The notes below the pieces were generated by a model. It worked only from the letters and a program-made list of their open reading frames with translations. It ran no database searches and had not been told where the DNA came from. A stretch of 64,000 bases of DNA from Solenopsis invicta (taxonomy: Eukaryota > Arthropoda > Insecta > Hymenoptera > Formicidae): positions 11,138,638-11,202,637 of the forward strand of contig NC_052675.1 of assembly GCF_016802725.1 (NCBI RefSeq), written 5' to 3'. Position 1 is the stretch's first letter. Every line of letters starts with the position of its first letter. Below are positions 13,256-25,898 of this stretch, in pieces. The translations under genes were made by a program, and so were the position numbers.

Positions 13256-16200
13256 TGAGTTAGAAAAACTAATACATGTATATATTAAAAGTAGACAAAG
13301 GCGTTTAAAATACGTAATCTTTTGAGAACTTGAGAAATGAGATATTAACATCGAATAACAAAAGATTAAAATCACTAAACAGTTTACAATATGAAGAATT
13401 TTGATTTAATATCGGAGCTGCATGTATATCTTTCAAAAGTCTTATAATAGAAAATTTCACTAAAGTCGTGCTCGAGAAAACCGCGCTTTATCCTCGAGAT
13501 ATAGTGTAATAGGGTAATCGAAATAATAATAATAAAAAAAAAATTTTCCCAGGAAACGAGACTGCGGTCGTTATCGGATTGAGCCGTCGAGGAGAAAAAA
13601 ATTCTGCGAGCGAAACTATATCTCAACCATCCCGACTGCATATTGTATGCGTTTTTAAACAGTCCGTCCGGGGTTGTGTTGTGCCCTTCGCGCGACGGCA
13701 TATCGGAAGATTTGCATTCTACTCCGGTAACACCGGCTCGTTGCGCGAGCGCCGGGATTTACGTTATTTTCTGAGCTCCCCCAGCCGTTTCATAAACATG
13801 AAAGTTCCGTGACGCAGGTGGAATAGCGAAACGAGTCGAAGTGAAATCTCGTCCGCCCGCTCGGCCGGCGGAGACAAATGACGGCGATGATATCGCTCGC
13901 TCGGTTATGGAGAGGCATAATGCCGCATCTCGCGCGACATACCGTTTTTTTCCACGCTTTTTCTTCGCGTCTCCGTCTTTTTTTTTACTTTGCGCGGTAT
14001 CTGCGTAGTTACAAACCAAAAAAGTTGTTACAAGTTATTTGTAATCAAGCAACAAGTAATCTGCCTGCTGTGTTCAAAGAAGCATAATGGATGCAGCATC
14101 TTATTATTCACGCAGCTTTAAATCCGTTTATTTTTAAAACTGCATGTTATATGTTTAAAGAAGATTTTTAAAATAACTAGAAATTGAAGAAGATGACACG
14201 AGATGTCGGAGTAAAGCAAATTATGTGAGCTAATTGGTAGTTTAATAATTATAATAAAATTGTAACATAATATGAGAAAAGCAAACGAGTAAAATTTTAA
14301 GCTTTTTTGCCTGAGAGAAAATCTATATCCTATGTTATAATGACTACTATATTTTATCATATATATCGTATATTGCACCGAAGCTATGTACAGCCGCAAA
14401 AAATTGCAAAAAGGAACACGGCGGATTTTAGCTTCTCTAAAATTCCGATATTCCGATACCCGATAGTTCGCGTGCGATACTTGAACGACCGACAATTCAA
14501 GAGCCATCGGCTTGCCGAAATTTCTTGGTATACATGAAGTATCTCGGAAATTCCGGCTGTGTGTGATAGATCTCGGATTAAACTTGGCGCAAGTGGGTCA
14601 TTTGGTGTATATGTAACGTACCGGTAAAAACTTGAGTAATGGAGCTCCTCCACCCTCATCGTCCCGGTACGGCCGTCCAAAGGGTTAAGGGATGGGGAGG
14701 AGAGCTACACAGGACTACAGTGCGAGATAAGCTCTGCTTAACAAACAATCCCGCGCGCGCAGGACGTTTCCATTCGCGCTGCCGCATCGTTAATTTCGGA
14801 GCATCTCGCCAACCTTCGCTCTGTGTAAACCCCGCGCGAATACGTATCTCTCGACATGATTTATTGGGCTGCGTGTATACAGGACAAACCCAACTAGTCG
14901 TGATTCTTCAATTCCGTGATTTCTGAATGTTTTTCTAGTGATAATTCGATAAGGACTTTAATTTTTTATAAATTATTAAGCTAATTATTAAGCTTTAAAT
15001 TGATTAATGTATTAATTATGAAGTTTCTGTTGAAAAATATTGTGATGTTTGAGATGTTTTTCTTTCAAAAGATTTTCCTCAACTTTTCTTTTTGATAATT
15101 TACTTTTAATTCAATATTCTACATTTTGCTTTCCAAAGTAAAAACACATTGTTAATTCAATGGTTTTATGACAAAAGAAACCAAGATAGTTGCAGGGAGT
15201 TCTTTAAACTTTAGCTAAAGTCTCGGGAAGTAGATAACGTGAATCCTACATTGTTCTAAATTTGATTATCCTTAAAATCTTTTGAGAGTCATTATTAAAT
15301 CATCAACTTATTAGTATATCTGATTTTTTAAAATTTTTAATTTAGCTAATGTCTCGAGTGAAAAAGGGCGTCTTGAAATTTGCATTTTACGTTTTCTCTA
15401 TCTCTCACGTGTATCCTTATTATATACGCGTTCTCGGAAATATCGACGGTGACGGCGAGAAAATAATCCATCGAGAAATAATCGCGGTTATAACAGGCGC
15501 GACGTGTCGGAGCGTATAACAGCCGCGATAAGAAACGCTTACTCAACTGCGAAAGCGCTCGGCATTAATTACGTCGAAACGCCGTGCCGCGCCGCGCCAA
15601 CAAAAAAACGTTCGGGGGTTCCCGCCGTGAATTCGCGATCTCCGCTCCGGATCCGAATGATCGCGCGGGAGCGTCATTTATCGCGGGCACAAAGTCCCGG
15701 GCGGCGCCCTGGTGCGGTACGCCTTTTTGCCTCCCCGCTCGCCTACGCCGTTAGGACGGCTGGATATCTCTCCATAGAGACCGCGAGTTTTCATTAAGCG
15801 CGCGCGGCGGAATTGGGGCGTCGTAGGGCACAAGAAGAAATTAGGTTACGCTTACGCGAAGAAGGGAATTTACGTCGGCGACATAGTTCGCGTCGGCGGC
15901 GTCGCGCGCCGCGGCATATTACGAAGCCCCGGGCCCCGCAATTTACACGCCTCGTGAGCGTTAAAGTCGTTATCTCGCTAATTCCGGCGTTTGCGCTCTT
16001 GGTCGCCGGATTCTCGAATTACCTCGGGCTCTGGGAAAAAGGAAGGAATTGGACGTGGCTCTCCTTTCGTATTTTCACGTTTTTTTGCCAGTTTTCCTGT
16101 CGATCGAGTTTGAAGCTGCAGCACGAAGAGACCCGTTTCTAGATTTCGTGCTCTCCGAATTACAGATCCATTTTTCTCTTCCTTCTTCGATTTAATCTGT

Positions 16201-18772
16201 CCCCCGCGGGCACTTCATTTGAAATTGTCCCGAATAAAATTAGAGAATAATTCAGTGATAGAAAAAAATTTACGAGTTCATTAGGAGTAGACTAAGACTT
16301 ATCGACGGCACAGCTACGGCGAGATGCTCCGCGCGCCGGTCTGTCCCGGTAACGAAATCCATCCGTATACCTGTCGCCGGATGACTTCTGATTCCCGGCT
16401 ACTTAAGAAGCGAGGAGATTAGAGCTGACGTTCTTCTATGTGTGTGTGTGAGCGCGCGTAGATTAAAACTTGTTGGTAACGGTATCCGCGCGGTATGTAT
16501 GCATGCCGGTACAAGTACAAAGTGGAAAGCAGAGTCATCTTACATTTACGGAAGCACGGATTACGCGACGCCGCGCCGCGCCACTGTGTAATATGATCGA
16601 AAAGAAACGCGAAATCTACATAAAGACCGTGCGGAGAGATCAGAAACGTTGGTTAACGTGTCGGGTGACACTAAAAGAGGGATTATCGCTAACGGTGAGA
16701 TACCGTTCCGCGCGATTTCAAGATCGTTAAATTGTTGACGTTGCATCAATCCGAGAAATGTGGATCTCGGATACGTACGTAATAAAATCCTTTATTTATT
16801 GCAGCATTGCGGAATGCTTTGCAATACCCATGAACGTTTATTATCGTACTCTGGAACATGAATTGCGTTCCTAAAGTCTCATAGTGATGGAATTAAATTT
16901 TTCTGAATTAAAATGTACGTTGATTAAATAAAATAATTTATATTATTTCGTTAATTAGAAAGTGATAGAAGACTATACGTTTACGGATTTTTTCATTAAT
17001 TATATTAATAATTGGCTATCAAATTATAAACGCACTTTTAAGAACTGAAACCCTTGTGACTTAAACAATGTATAAAGTTTTTCGAGTACTCTTCACGTTC
17101 CAAGCAGACTGCTCTGTTAGCGAAATTGGTCCACTTCTGACCTCTCTCGACCAGGCAGAACTGATATCTTCGAGGCTCGAGCAACCGGGACGGCGGAAAC
17201 CTCTCAAAGTTTCCGTGAAATCACTCGCTCGTGTGCTCGCGCGTGGTGCGTGCACGTGTCGCACAAGAACGTTATGTACACCATGTAGCCGCGCGCTATG
17301 TAGCACGCACACGCACGCGCACGCGTGCACAGGCGTCTAGGCCTGTGAAAATTACGTAGGTAAGACGGCTATCCGACGCAGATGTAACAACCTTTCATGG
17401 ACGGTTTCTCGCGTGGGAGGTAATTACGCGGAACTGATGAGATCTTCATCGTGCGGCCCTCGCATTATCTATTCAGAATCTGCGAGCTTGTCGCCCCGCA
17501 TCACGCGGAGTGGATTCTCCGCCGCCGCCGCCGCCGCCGCCGCCCACGTCTGCCTCGTTTCCGCCTGGAATCCGCGGGATACGCCCCGGCGTGAAATTAA
17601 TTTTCCGATTTTACCGAAACGCTCGCGATGGTCGGGGGAATCTCGTATGCCGGAAAACCGCGACGGTGCGGGGCGGAGTGACAATTTATATGCCGTGCTT
17701 CGAATCGAAAACGCGAGAATTATTATATAGTATCGATCGGAGAAATCCATTGCGATATTGCAAGGAATAATGTTAATAGAAACCGATGTGTCAAAGAATT
17801 CCAGGATTACGAGATCGAGGAAGAGGAGCTCCGCGAGTCAAATGCAAATGGGAATTCATTGAAAAAAGTAATAAACATTGTCTAATACCTATGTTATTGG
17901 ATATCCGAGATCTTCCGAATTGCTTTACGTCTCTTCGGACAAATGTAAAATTGATTTTTTTTTCTCTTTTTATTTTCCGAGATGTCGGAGATATGAAAAA
18001 TTGAAATGTTTTCTGAAAACTATACGTTCGAGAAATCCAATCAGAAGATTAAACCGTATATTTATCGTTTAATTTCTTTTAAAGTTTACTGTAACAAATT
18101 AATAATTTATGGTGATTAAGTCGAGAAGAATTTTATCGCAATTAAATGGAGAATTTGCGCCAGATGTGATAAATCTCTCTCGGCAAAAAGATTTGTTTAA
18201 AGAAAAATTATTTCAGTAACAGACGCCTGTTAATATTTATTTTTAATTTAAACATGGTATATTTGTAATCGATAGGCAGCGATTAAAGTTTACCCGTTAT
18301 TTCGGGAATGTTTCTCTTAACTTGTAGCTTATGGCCGTTATCGTACACGCGCGAGCGTTTATTGCGCGAGATTACGCGCTTTATTATTATCGCGTGCCCT
18401 AACAAGCGATATATAATCTGCCGTTTGTACCCGGTGTGCCATCTGCTTTCCGGATTGTTGCCCATACCGACCGGCTCTACCGCGCTCGTTGCGCCGGTGA
18501 GCGCATAAACATGTTATCTGAATGGTTTCATTCATTCAATCGTGGCCTCTCGCTCGCACTCGCTTGTCCTCGCTCGCTCGACGCAGCTTTTAACTCGTTC
18601 CCGTTTATTCATAATTTTAATTGTCACGTAAAGCAGTCTCCCCAAATTGTAGAAAATCGCTATCTAAATCATCTTTTATTCCATTTGTGCACAATTTATG
18701 TAGGATTTATTTATAGCGAGCCGCTGTAAAAATATAACGGAATATGACAAAAATTCGAAAATTTTATATTTC
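13256..18772. other. Non-coding stretch without a recognised gene
   Basis: Mixed AT-rich (14.1-14.4, 14.9-15.3 kb) and CpG-rich (15.5-16.1, 17.1-17.7 kb) DNA. A GCC repeat lies at 17518-17545. Frames through 17413-17770 are products of that repeat. I see no transcription unit that I can support. Confidence 0.45.
17518..17545. repeat. (GCC)n trinucleotide repeat
   Basis: About nine copies of GCC. It creates poly-Ala or poly-Pro frames on either strand. No flanking conserved reading frame was recognised. Confidence 0.9.
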
Positions 18773-18993
18773 CAGAGTGAGAGAAAAAATTCCTAAATTT
18801 CGATAGATATTTGTCCGAATAATACCAATGAAATATTTGCATACTGTGCATAAATATTTACTCTATAAGAAAAAATCATACCTAAATTAGTGGTTTTTTT
18901 ATTAAATAAATATATATTTACATTTAGTAAACATTTGATTAGTATTATTTGAATAAATATTTATTAAAATTTAGTAACTTTTTTTCCTCTGTG
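18773..18993. mobile_element. Hairpin MITE, family 3
   Basis: About 220 bp with inverted arms of about 75 bp. The left arm runs CAGAGTGAGAGAAAAAA, CTAAATTTCGATAGATATTT, GAATAATACCAATGAAAT. The reverse complement of the right arm runs CAGAGGAAAAAAAG, CTAAATTTTAATAAATATTT, AAATAATACTAATCAAAT. The two arms differ at roughly one base in six, so the copy is old. No clear target duplication and no coding frame. Confidence 0.7.
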
Positions 18994-19423
18994 AAGTTGA
19001 CAGAGAATAGAGCGTTGAGAGTGTGTTTCTGTCAACCAAAGAAAGAGAAGCAGTCGTCGATACATTTTTTTTTTTAAGATTATTTTTTTGCAAGAATCGA
19101 GAATAAATCATGATGAACGAATGGATTAATAAACGTGTCTTTCGGAGATGCATGGAGATCGGCGCGCGCGAAGTCGACACTCGCATATTCGCCTGGCAGC
19201 GTGACGGAGAGCACGACTCGCGTTGCTCTCTTCCGAGCTCTCTGAGCGGGTGAGAGAGCGAATGCCTTCCCTTTTCCCGGCTGTAGATCATACGGTAATG
19301 ATAAACGGGATGTAGCCTCGAATGGCCGTTGACCCGCGACCTATTTGCGCGATGTACACACTCCGTCAATGCTTACAGAAAGCTCGCCTCGACACTCGAG
19401 AGGCACACACGTGCGCACACACA

Positions 19424-19459
<36 letters not shown>

Positions 19460-22288
19460 CATCGTATACCGATGCTCGTTGCGCGAACCGTCATTCGTGC
19501 ATATTCGTCACACCTAACGTGTGTACATTGTGAACCTACACGTTCTGTACATATATCCCTCTTATACGGGGTGTTTCGTGAGATTTGCATTAACGCTTTC
19601 GCATTTAGCTCGCTTGCTGACGGGTTCGCGTATAATTCTCGGTTGGGACGAAACCTTTATGTCCTTTTGTTCATGCTTCAATTTTCATGACTCCTTTACG
19701 ATCTGAACAGTCCTTAGTATTGTATTTAATTTAATTTAATTAATTTTGATTTTACTTATAAATATCATACAATATTATATATAATTTTATATATGAAGCA
19801 ATTGTGCGATTACGTTTCATGTTTAAATTTTTATAAAGGAGGAAACTGTTTCCAAATATATTTGCTGAAGAATTTTTTATGTTTTTTACAAATATTTACA
19901 TTGTGCTTTTTCTCTACTTTTTACTAGGAAAATTATGATTCGCGAATTACTTAATATTAAATACTAAAGGATATTGAGAAATGAAACACGATTAATTTAG
20001 AAATAATCAAGTGTCGGACAAGCAAGACAATAGCGCTTTCAACGGATTTTCGCTTTTTAAGACAACGAACAGAGTTGACGAATTTCCTTCGCTTCGAAAT
20101 GCAGCTCGTCGATGCGTTTAATGCAGAAACTTGACACATCCGCGACAGGGGGGGAATCTCCGATGAAGTTTCCTCCGAGAAGGAGTCCGCTCGAGAGTTT
20201 CCCGCCGAACCAGTTCCAGCTGTCACTGGCGTGCACTTTTTTTGAAGACACCCGTAATAGAGCGCGTTGCGCGAGTTACAACGGCAGCGTGATCCGACTC
20301 TCTCGGAGGCTGAGTCGAGCGCTACTTGAAATTTTCAGGGAAGGATGATTTATGGGGCAGGCCTCGACCTCGCCACTAGTCGACTCTCCACGCGTTCGAG
20401 AGGCATACATTTTAATCTTAGTCACACCGTGAGCCGCAAGTCTACGCGAAAGACGTGTATGCCGGCACTCTCGAACCGACCGACCGACTCCGACCCCGCT
20501 CAAACCCTTCCGCGTCGAAGAAATATGATACGTTAAGGGCGGCATAACTCTGCAGTTGAAAATCATCATATGTTATCTGTTCGATATCCGATTGAAAACG
20601 TAATTAATTTACGGACGTGTGTTTATGCAGCGTCCGTTGTCGGATCGGTATCCCGTGAGTTTCTGTTTATCATTGTTTCGCGTTCACGGTCGATCGATCT
20701 TTATTTATTGCCCGGAATAATCGCTGATTTATCACGTAAACTTTGATTGATCGGAATTTGTTTTGGCATTTATCAAATTGCTTATTCTAAGCTTTCAATC
20801 AATTTGTGATATATTACTGTTACAAATAAATAACAGTATTTATTCTATGCGCGCGAAAGAAAGAGAGAGGGAGCGATGCACATAAATCATAAGTAAACAT
20901 CTCAAATGGAAACGCTTTTAAATCCAATTAAATTATTCTTAAATCCAACTAAGATTCTCAACAAACCGTTAATTTATTAAGATTACTGATCAATCTTTTA
21001 AGGTGTTATGAAACGCTGAAAATGGAGAGAAATGAAGTGAAATATTCACGCTCTCTACGCGACTACAGTATCGACGTTCTGTTAAATAGCCAAAGGCGTG
21101 TTTCTCGCTCTCGAGAGAATCTCGCAAGGCGCGCTTTGATTCCCGGCCGGTTTTGACAAATGCTCAAGCCACCTGTGATAAAACGGAGGAAGTCGCGCGT
21201 AGCCGGGCAAAAATGACGTGATGTATGATACCCGACGTCATCAACCAAGGGTTCCGAGATCCGACGGCAGGAGTGGCTCTAAAGGACCGCGTTGTATCGA
21301 TAATGATCCCAACAATACGGCGTAATGAGGCGAGCAAAGACGCGCCAAGGAGAGAGAATAACCCGATAAGTTACCCTCTTTAAGTGACTAGTCGAATGAC
21401 GAAGTTCGACGCGTTAGAGATAGAATGGACAGTCACGTGAAATAATGGATGGGTGAGAGATTGCGCTTAAAGGATGAAAAATTTTCGCATAGTGCTAGTC
21501 GCAAAAAAATACTAAGTCCCGCATTAAAGAATGTATTAAAGGTCGTGTGAAATAGCTTTTTAATATTTTACCGTTAATACGGTTTTTTCTCAAATTTGCA
21601 TCGCTTGAAAAAATTCATATGATTTTCATCGAGATTGATATAAAAATTTTCATTATTATTATTTTTTTTTAATTTTATTTTGACATATTTAATTATTCAA
21701 TTTGGCAATTTAAAACATTCTGATTTTTAATTTTAAATAAAAATTATTTAATTGTTTAATTTTCCTTCTCTTCTCTCTTCTCTTCACGCTCTTAACATGT
21801 AAAAATAGTATAATAAACTTTTCTATTTGAGTAAATTTTTCGAAGGAAAATTTTAACCGAGTTTTAACAAATTAGTTACTTTTTATCATCTATCCACTTG
21901 GACATTAAACACACGCGGGTTATGCGTGTATCTCACGTACTGGATGGGCGGTTCCGTTTTCTTTCGAGATTTCGTTTTTTTGATGACACATCGTAATTTG
22001 CAGGACGGCATTCTCTCCTTGTCTCGTATCTTCTCGACTCATTTCATCTCGTCCCGTCTCGTCTCGTTTTGTCTCATCGTGATGCCCTGGCCGGACTTTC
22101 AATTTGATTACGATTCCGCGGCGTGTGCGGTTTACGATGCACCGGTCGCACGCGATGGTCCCTGATGAGAATTATATTGCGCTCGTCGTCGCCGTTCTTC
22201 GCCGGGACCGTATGTTCTCGTATTTTCCCGAAACGGCGCAATGTGAGCCATATATACGTTACGCGCAAACGCAGTGGTACTAGAAATA
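18994..22288. other. Non-coding stretch with CA/GA repeats
   Basis: Contains the compound repeat at 19415-19459 and AT-rich DNA at 19.7-20.0 and 21.5-21.9 kb. 'tacggggtgtttcgtgag' near 19565 resembles a decayed transposon end, but nothing around it supports an element. No gene seen. Confidence 0.45.
19415..19459. repeat. Compound (CA)n-(GA)n microsatellite
   Basis: About 13 CA units followed directly by about 9 GA units. Confidence 0.95.
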
Positions 22289-22602
22289 CAGTAAAGTCTC
22301 CATGATTTTATTTGGATAGAACATCGCGGGACGGGCGCAGATAAAATTCGAATTACAGATAAAAATCTGCAAGACGAGAGAGAGAGAGAGAGACAGAGAG
22401 AGAGAAGAGAAATGACGAATAACTTGGAACCTTGTAAATATAAATATACAACATTTAGATTACTCGAGAGGAAGAAGGAGATAAGAAAGATGAGAAAGTT
22501 ACTTTACCTCGTAAAAGTTATCAATGGCAATTTTTAGTTTGCCTTGAATTGTACAAAGCTTTGAAACTATCGAATTTTGAATTATCGAGTTTCGAATCAC
22601 TG
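22289..22602. mobile_element. pogo/Tigger-like non-autonomous element
   Basis: A 314-bp block begins CAGTAAAGTCTCC and ends TTCGAATCACTG, flanked by TA at 22287-22288 and 22603-22604. Ends of the form TA-CAGT...ACTG-TA are typical of pogo/Tigger-type elements (family knowledge). The internal part has no transposase frame. It carries a GA microsatellite at 22376-22406. The two ends share only the terminal bases clearly, so assignment rests on ends plus TA duplication. Confidence 0.55.
22376..22406. repeat. (GA)n microsatellite inside the pogo-like element
   Basis: GA run with two interruptions. Confidence 0.9.
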
Positions 22603-22604
22603 TA

Positions 22605-23737
22605 GTTTAAGATATCGACGCTTTTGTTCGTTCAAAGTGCAGAGCGAGAGGGAAGCCCGCGATTCCGTGAGATAGAAAAGGCGGGATATCTTCGTAAGCT
22701 TCTCTCCGAACGTTTTCCACAATGTAATTTAGAAAATTGGAGGCACGCGGGGATAAGCTGCTCCTGCCGGTGTCGCTGCGTCCATTACTATTTTTATCGC
22801 TTTTATGGTCGATCGTCCACCGTCTATTCCTTCTTCCCTCTTATCGCGCAGCCGTTCCTTTGAATTAATACAATATAAATGCAAATTGAATCGCACGTTC
22901 AATGGCGACGGCAAGAAGATCCGTCGGCTAATCGCGGAAGCCGCTTCGCAATCGTCGATCCTTCTCGGCACCGTTGCTTGTCGTCTCCTGATAATCGTGC
23001 GACAGAGGATCCGAGATCGCATGAACTCGCGACGACGACAGGCGCCGAAGCGGTAAAATAATCCAATTAAACCAGCTCGATCGGGATTGATATTCGATAT
23101 GAATCGACGACGGTGACGTTAGCGAAATTAGAATAATTTGAGATAAGGTTCCGCGAAGAGATTGAATGTCACTCATTCATGGATTTCAATTTTTTTGCTC
23201 ACGATACACAACGGTACGTTCAAAACGGAGTGGTGTATTTTGTGTTGGATTTACTGTTAGTGCTCCCCGTTGGATACCGTTGAAAAGTTAAGGGAGCGAA
23301 CGGAGAGGCTCGCTCGAGTTTACTTTATAAATTATATGCACACCGTAACATTTTACCGTGCGTTTTGTCGAAACGATATTGTTGACGGACATGCAACGTG
23401 AGCTTTTTACCAAGAACTCCGTATCGTAAATCGACCGATCGGAGCGACAAGTTTTTCCGCGCCTTTCAATTTTTCTCTGATTCCTGAACGGAGAGTCGCT
23501 CTATCACCTAACGATCCTCGCCGCGTAACGGGAGGACAAGTTCTTTTCGCGAGGTTGCGGAGAATCAAAAGCGATTCAGAGTAATCGCGCCCATGCGCGT
23601 CAGTGATAGCATTTAACTTAGACATTCTACCGTATTATTACCTTCTACAAATAGCGGGCAGACGGATGGCTAAAACACTAATAGGACAGTGACCGTTGCG
23701 TAGAAACCAGGGCACTCGAACGCGCGCAGCCACCTTC

Positions 23738-23789
<52 letters not shown>

Positions 23790-24861
23790 AAGTGTCAGTA
23801 TCGATTACGAACGGGCACACATCCCACGTCCCTCCTCTTTCTCTCCTCTGTGTCTCACTCTCTCTCGCTCTTTCTCCCTTTCTCTCGTTTCTCGCTTGTC
23901 ACGATCGATCCTAGCTAGCGATCAATCTTGCACCAACCAATTTCCCAATGTCTAATTAACCCGCGATCTTTGATGGCTTCTCTCGTTAACTCATATCAGT
24001 CTACTCTCCTAATTCAAAAAGGCGTGCCCCAATAATTCATCGTTTCTCGATACTAAAGATTTCGCAAATTAGGTATAGAAGTATTGAATTACCTTTAAAC
24101 CGTGTAATTCAATTTACCTTTAATCTGTTAGTATCACAAGTGTTATCATAAGTGAAAGGGAGACTCGAGATTAATAGAAAAAATCTAATTCAGGTTAATT
24201 TCGTTCTACTGAAATTGATTTAAAAGTAAGTAAATTTTTTTTTTTGAGCGTTCAAAAGAAAAATTTGCGTGTCTTCCATTCATTACGTAGTACCTAAAAA
24301 TAAAAATGTTAATGCACGATTTGTATTTAAAGTTTTTTTTTTTATAAATTTGTCTACACATTAGGAGAAAAAGTGAGTTTCCAAGATTGATTCTTTCACT
24401 TGTTATCGCTCAGTTTTTTTTATTTATTCTACCTCTTCTCATCTGCATAAATCTTAATTGCGCTCGCAGGAAAGAAAACTAGAATTTCTCTTTAAGCACT
24501 CACGTATTATACGTCGTCGCAACGAGTTTCCAGCTGGCCGTACTCGCGCGTAACTCGCGCGCATACCTATTATCGCACCTATAAATTTTTATGCGACGTT
24601 GGATAAGCCGTCGTCAGTTGGCAGAGCAAACTTCCGCCCTTATTGTAACTCCGAGCGCGAGATTGTGAGTGTATCTTGCGTGGCTTACTTAAACTGGAAA
24701 CAATAAAATCGTCCCGCAGAGATCGTCATTCACGACTTCACTTGCATTATTTTCCGGGTAATATGTTGAAAGAGAGAAATAGATAAAAAGTGATAATTTT
24801 ATAAAATAGTAAAGATGACCGTTTTTGAAGCACATAATAAATGTATATACAAGACAATTGC
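22605..24861. other. Non-coding stretch without a recognised gene
   Basis: CpG-rich first half, then a C12-(CT)n repeat at 23737-23788, then AT-rich DNA. Small frames at 22.6-23.2 kb are open on both strands. No gene supported. Confidence 0.45.
23737..23788. repeat. Poly-C followed by (CT)n microsatellite
   Basis: About twelve C residues, then about twenty CT units. Confidence 0.95.
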
Positions 24862-25085
24862 ATAGAAAAAAAATTAGTACCAAATTGACAATTTATTGTT
24901 TCATATATAATCTTAGAAGAATTTATAATTTTAAACATATATATAATTTGCTTGTATGAAGAGAGACATTTTTTTTATGTAGGCAAATTATGTCTGTTTA
25001 AGATTATAAATTCTTCCAAAAAAATTTTAAACTCTTGTTTATATATGAAACAATGAATTGTTGATTTAATACTAATTTTTTTGTG
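24862..25085. mobile_element. Hairpin MITE, family 1, third copy
   Basis: About 224 bp. The arms match those of 13041-13253 (ends with an A or T run, 'aaattgacaatttattgttt' and its partner 'aaacaatgaattgttgattt', and a central 'ggcaaattatgtctgttta'). It ends GTG followed by TA (25086-25087). The left end is more decayed than in the 13-kb copy. Confidence 0.75.
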
Positions 25086-25829
25086 TACCTTTGCGGAGAA
25101 ATATACATTTATAAAACTTGAAATTATCATCGATCGCTGAAGTTTCACGAGATTTTTAATAACGACATGAACTATATATGTTCTCGTTGGCTATACTAGG
25201 TGAAAATGTGATGGATAATTCTAAAAATTTAAAACTAATACATAGTTAAGTAATACTCTCGAGATTCAAATAATTAAAAATAAGTGCAAAAGCTAATGAG
25301 AGTCAGCACGGTTAACATGCGCACAACAAAACATCAAAAATAGACAAAAATTATTTGTTTTTTTTTTTTTTAATACAAGTTTGTTGTATTGAACTTAGAT
25401 TTATTTGCACTTTTAATTGCTAAAAATTTACTTCAATTCAAATGATAATCTGTATTGTTCATTATGAAAATTTTTCTAACAGTACGCACATTGTAAAAGC
25501 GCTTCGTATTGCCATCAGGTACTCCTGTAATTTAATTTCAAATCCATTTCCTTATAATTTTCTTTGTAAAAATCCGAAATACTATCAGTTCGATTTTGCC
25601 TCCTCAAGCTCGATCATTTGCGGTGCTTAGAGCATCGGCGGATTTCTATCGGGAGGCCGGAAATTGCAGAGAGATGACTCCCGCCGGATGAACGGACGAG
25701 CCTTCCATCATTGCCGTCATTGTCGTCGGCTAAACGGCCCAAAAGAGAATTTTGGTCGACTCACGGATCGTTATTAATGATTGCGTATCGCGCGACGAGA
25801 TCTTCTCGCTCGAACGCCTCGACGGGCGC

Positions 25830-25831
<2 letters not shown>

Positions 25832-25875
<44 letters not shown>

Positions 25876-25898
25876 ATGTGTATATATATATATATATG
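25832..25898. repeat. (TA)n repeat with (TG) interruption
   Basis: TA run interrupted by tgtatgtgtatgtg. Confidence 0.95.
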
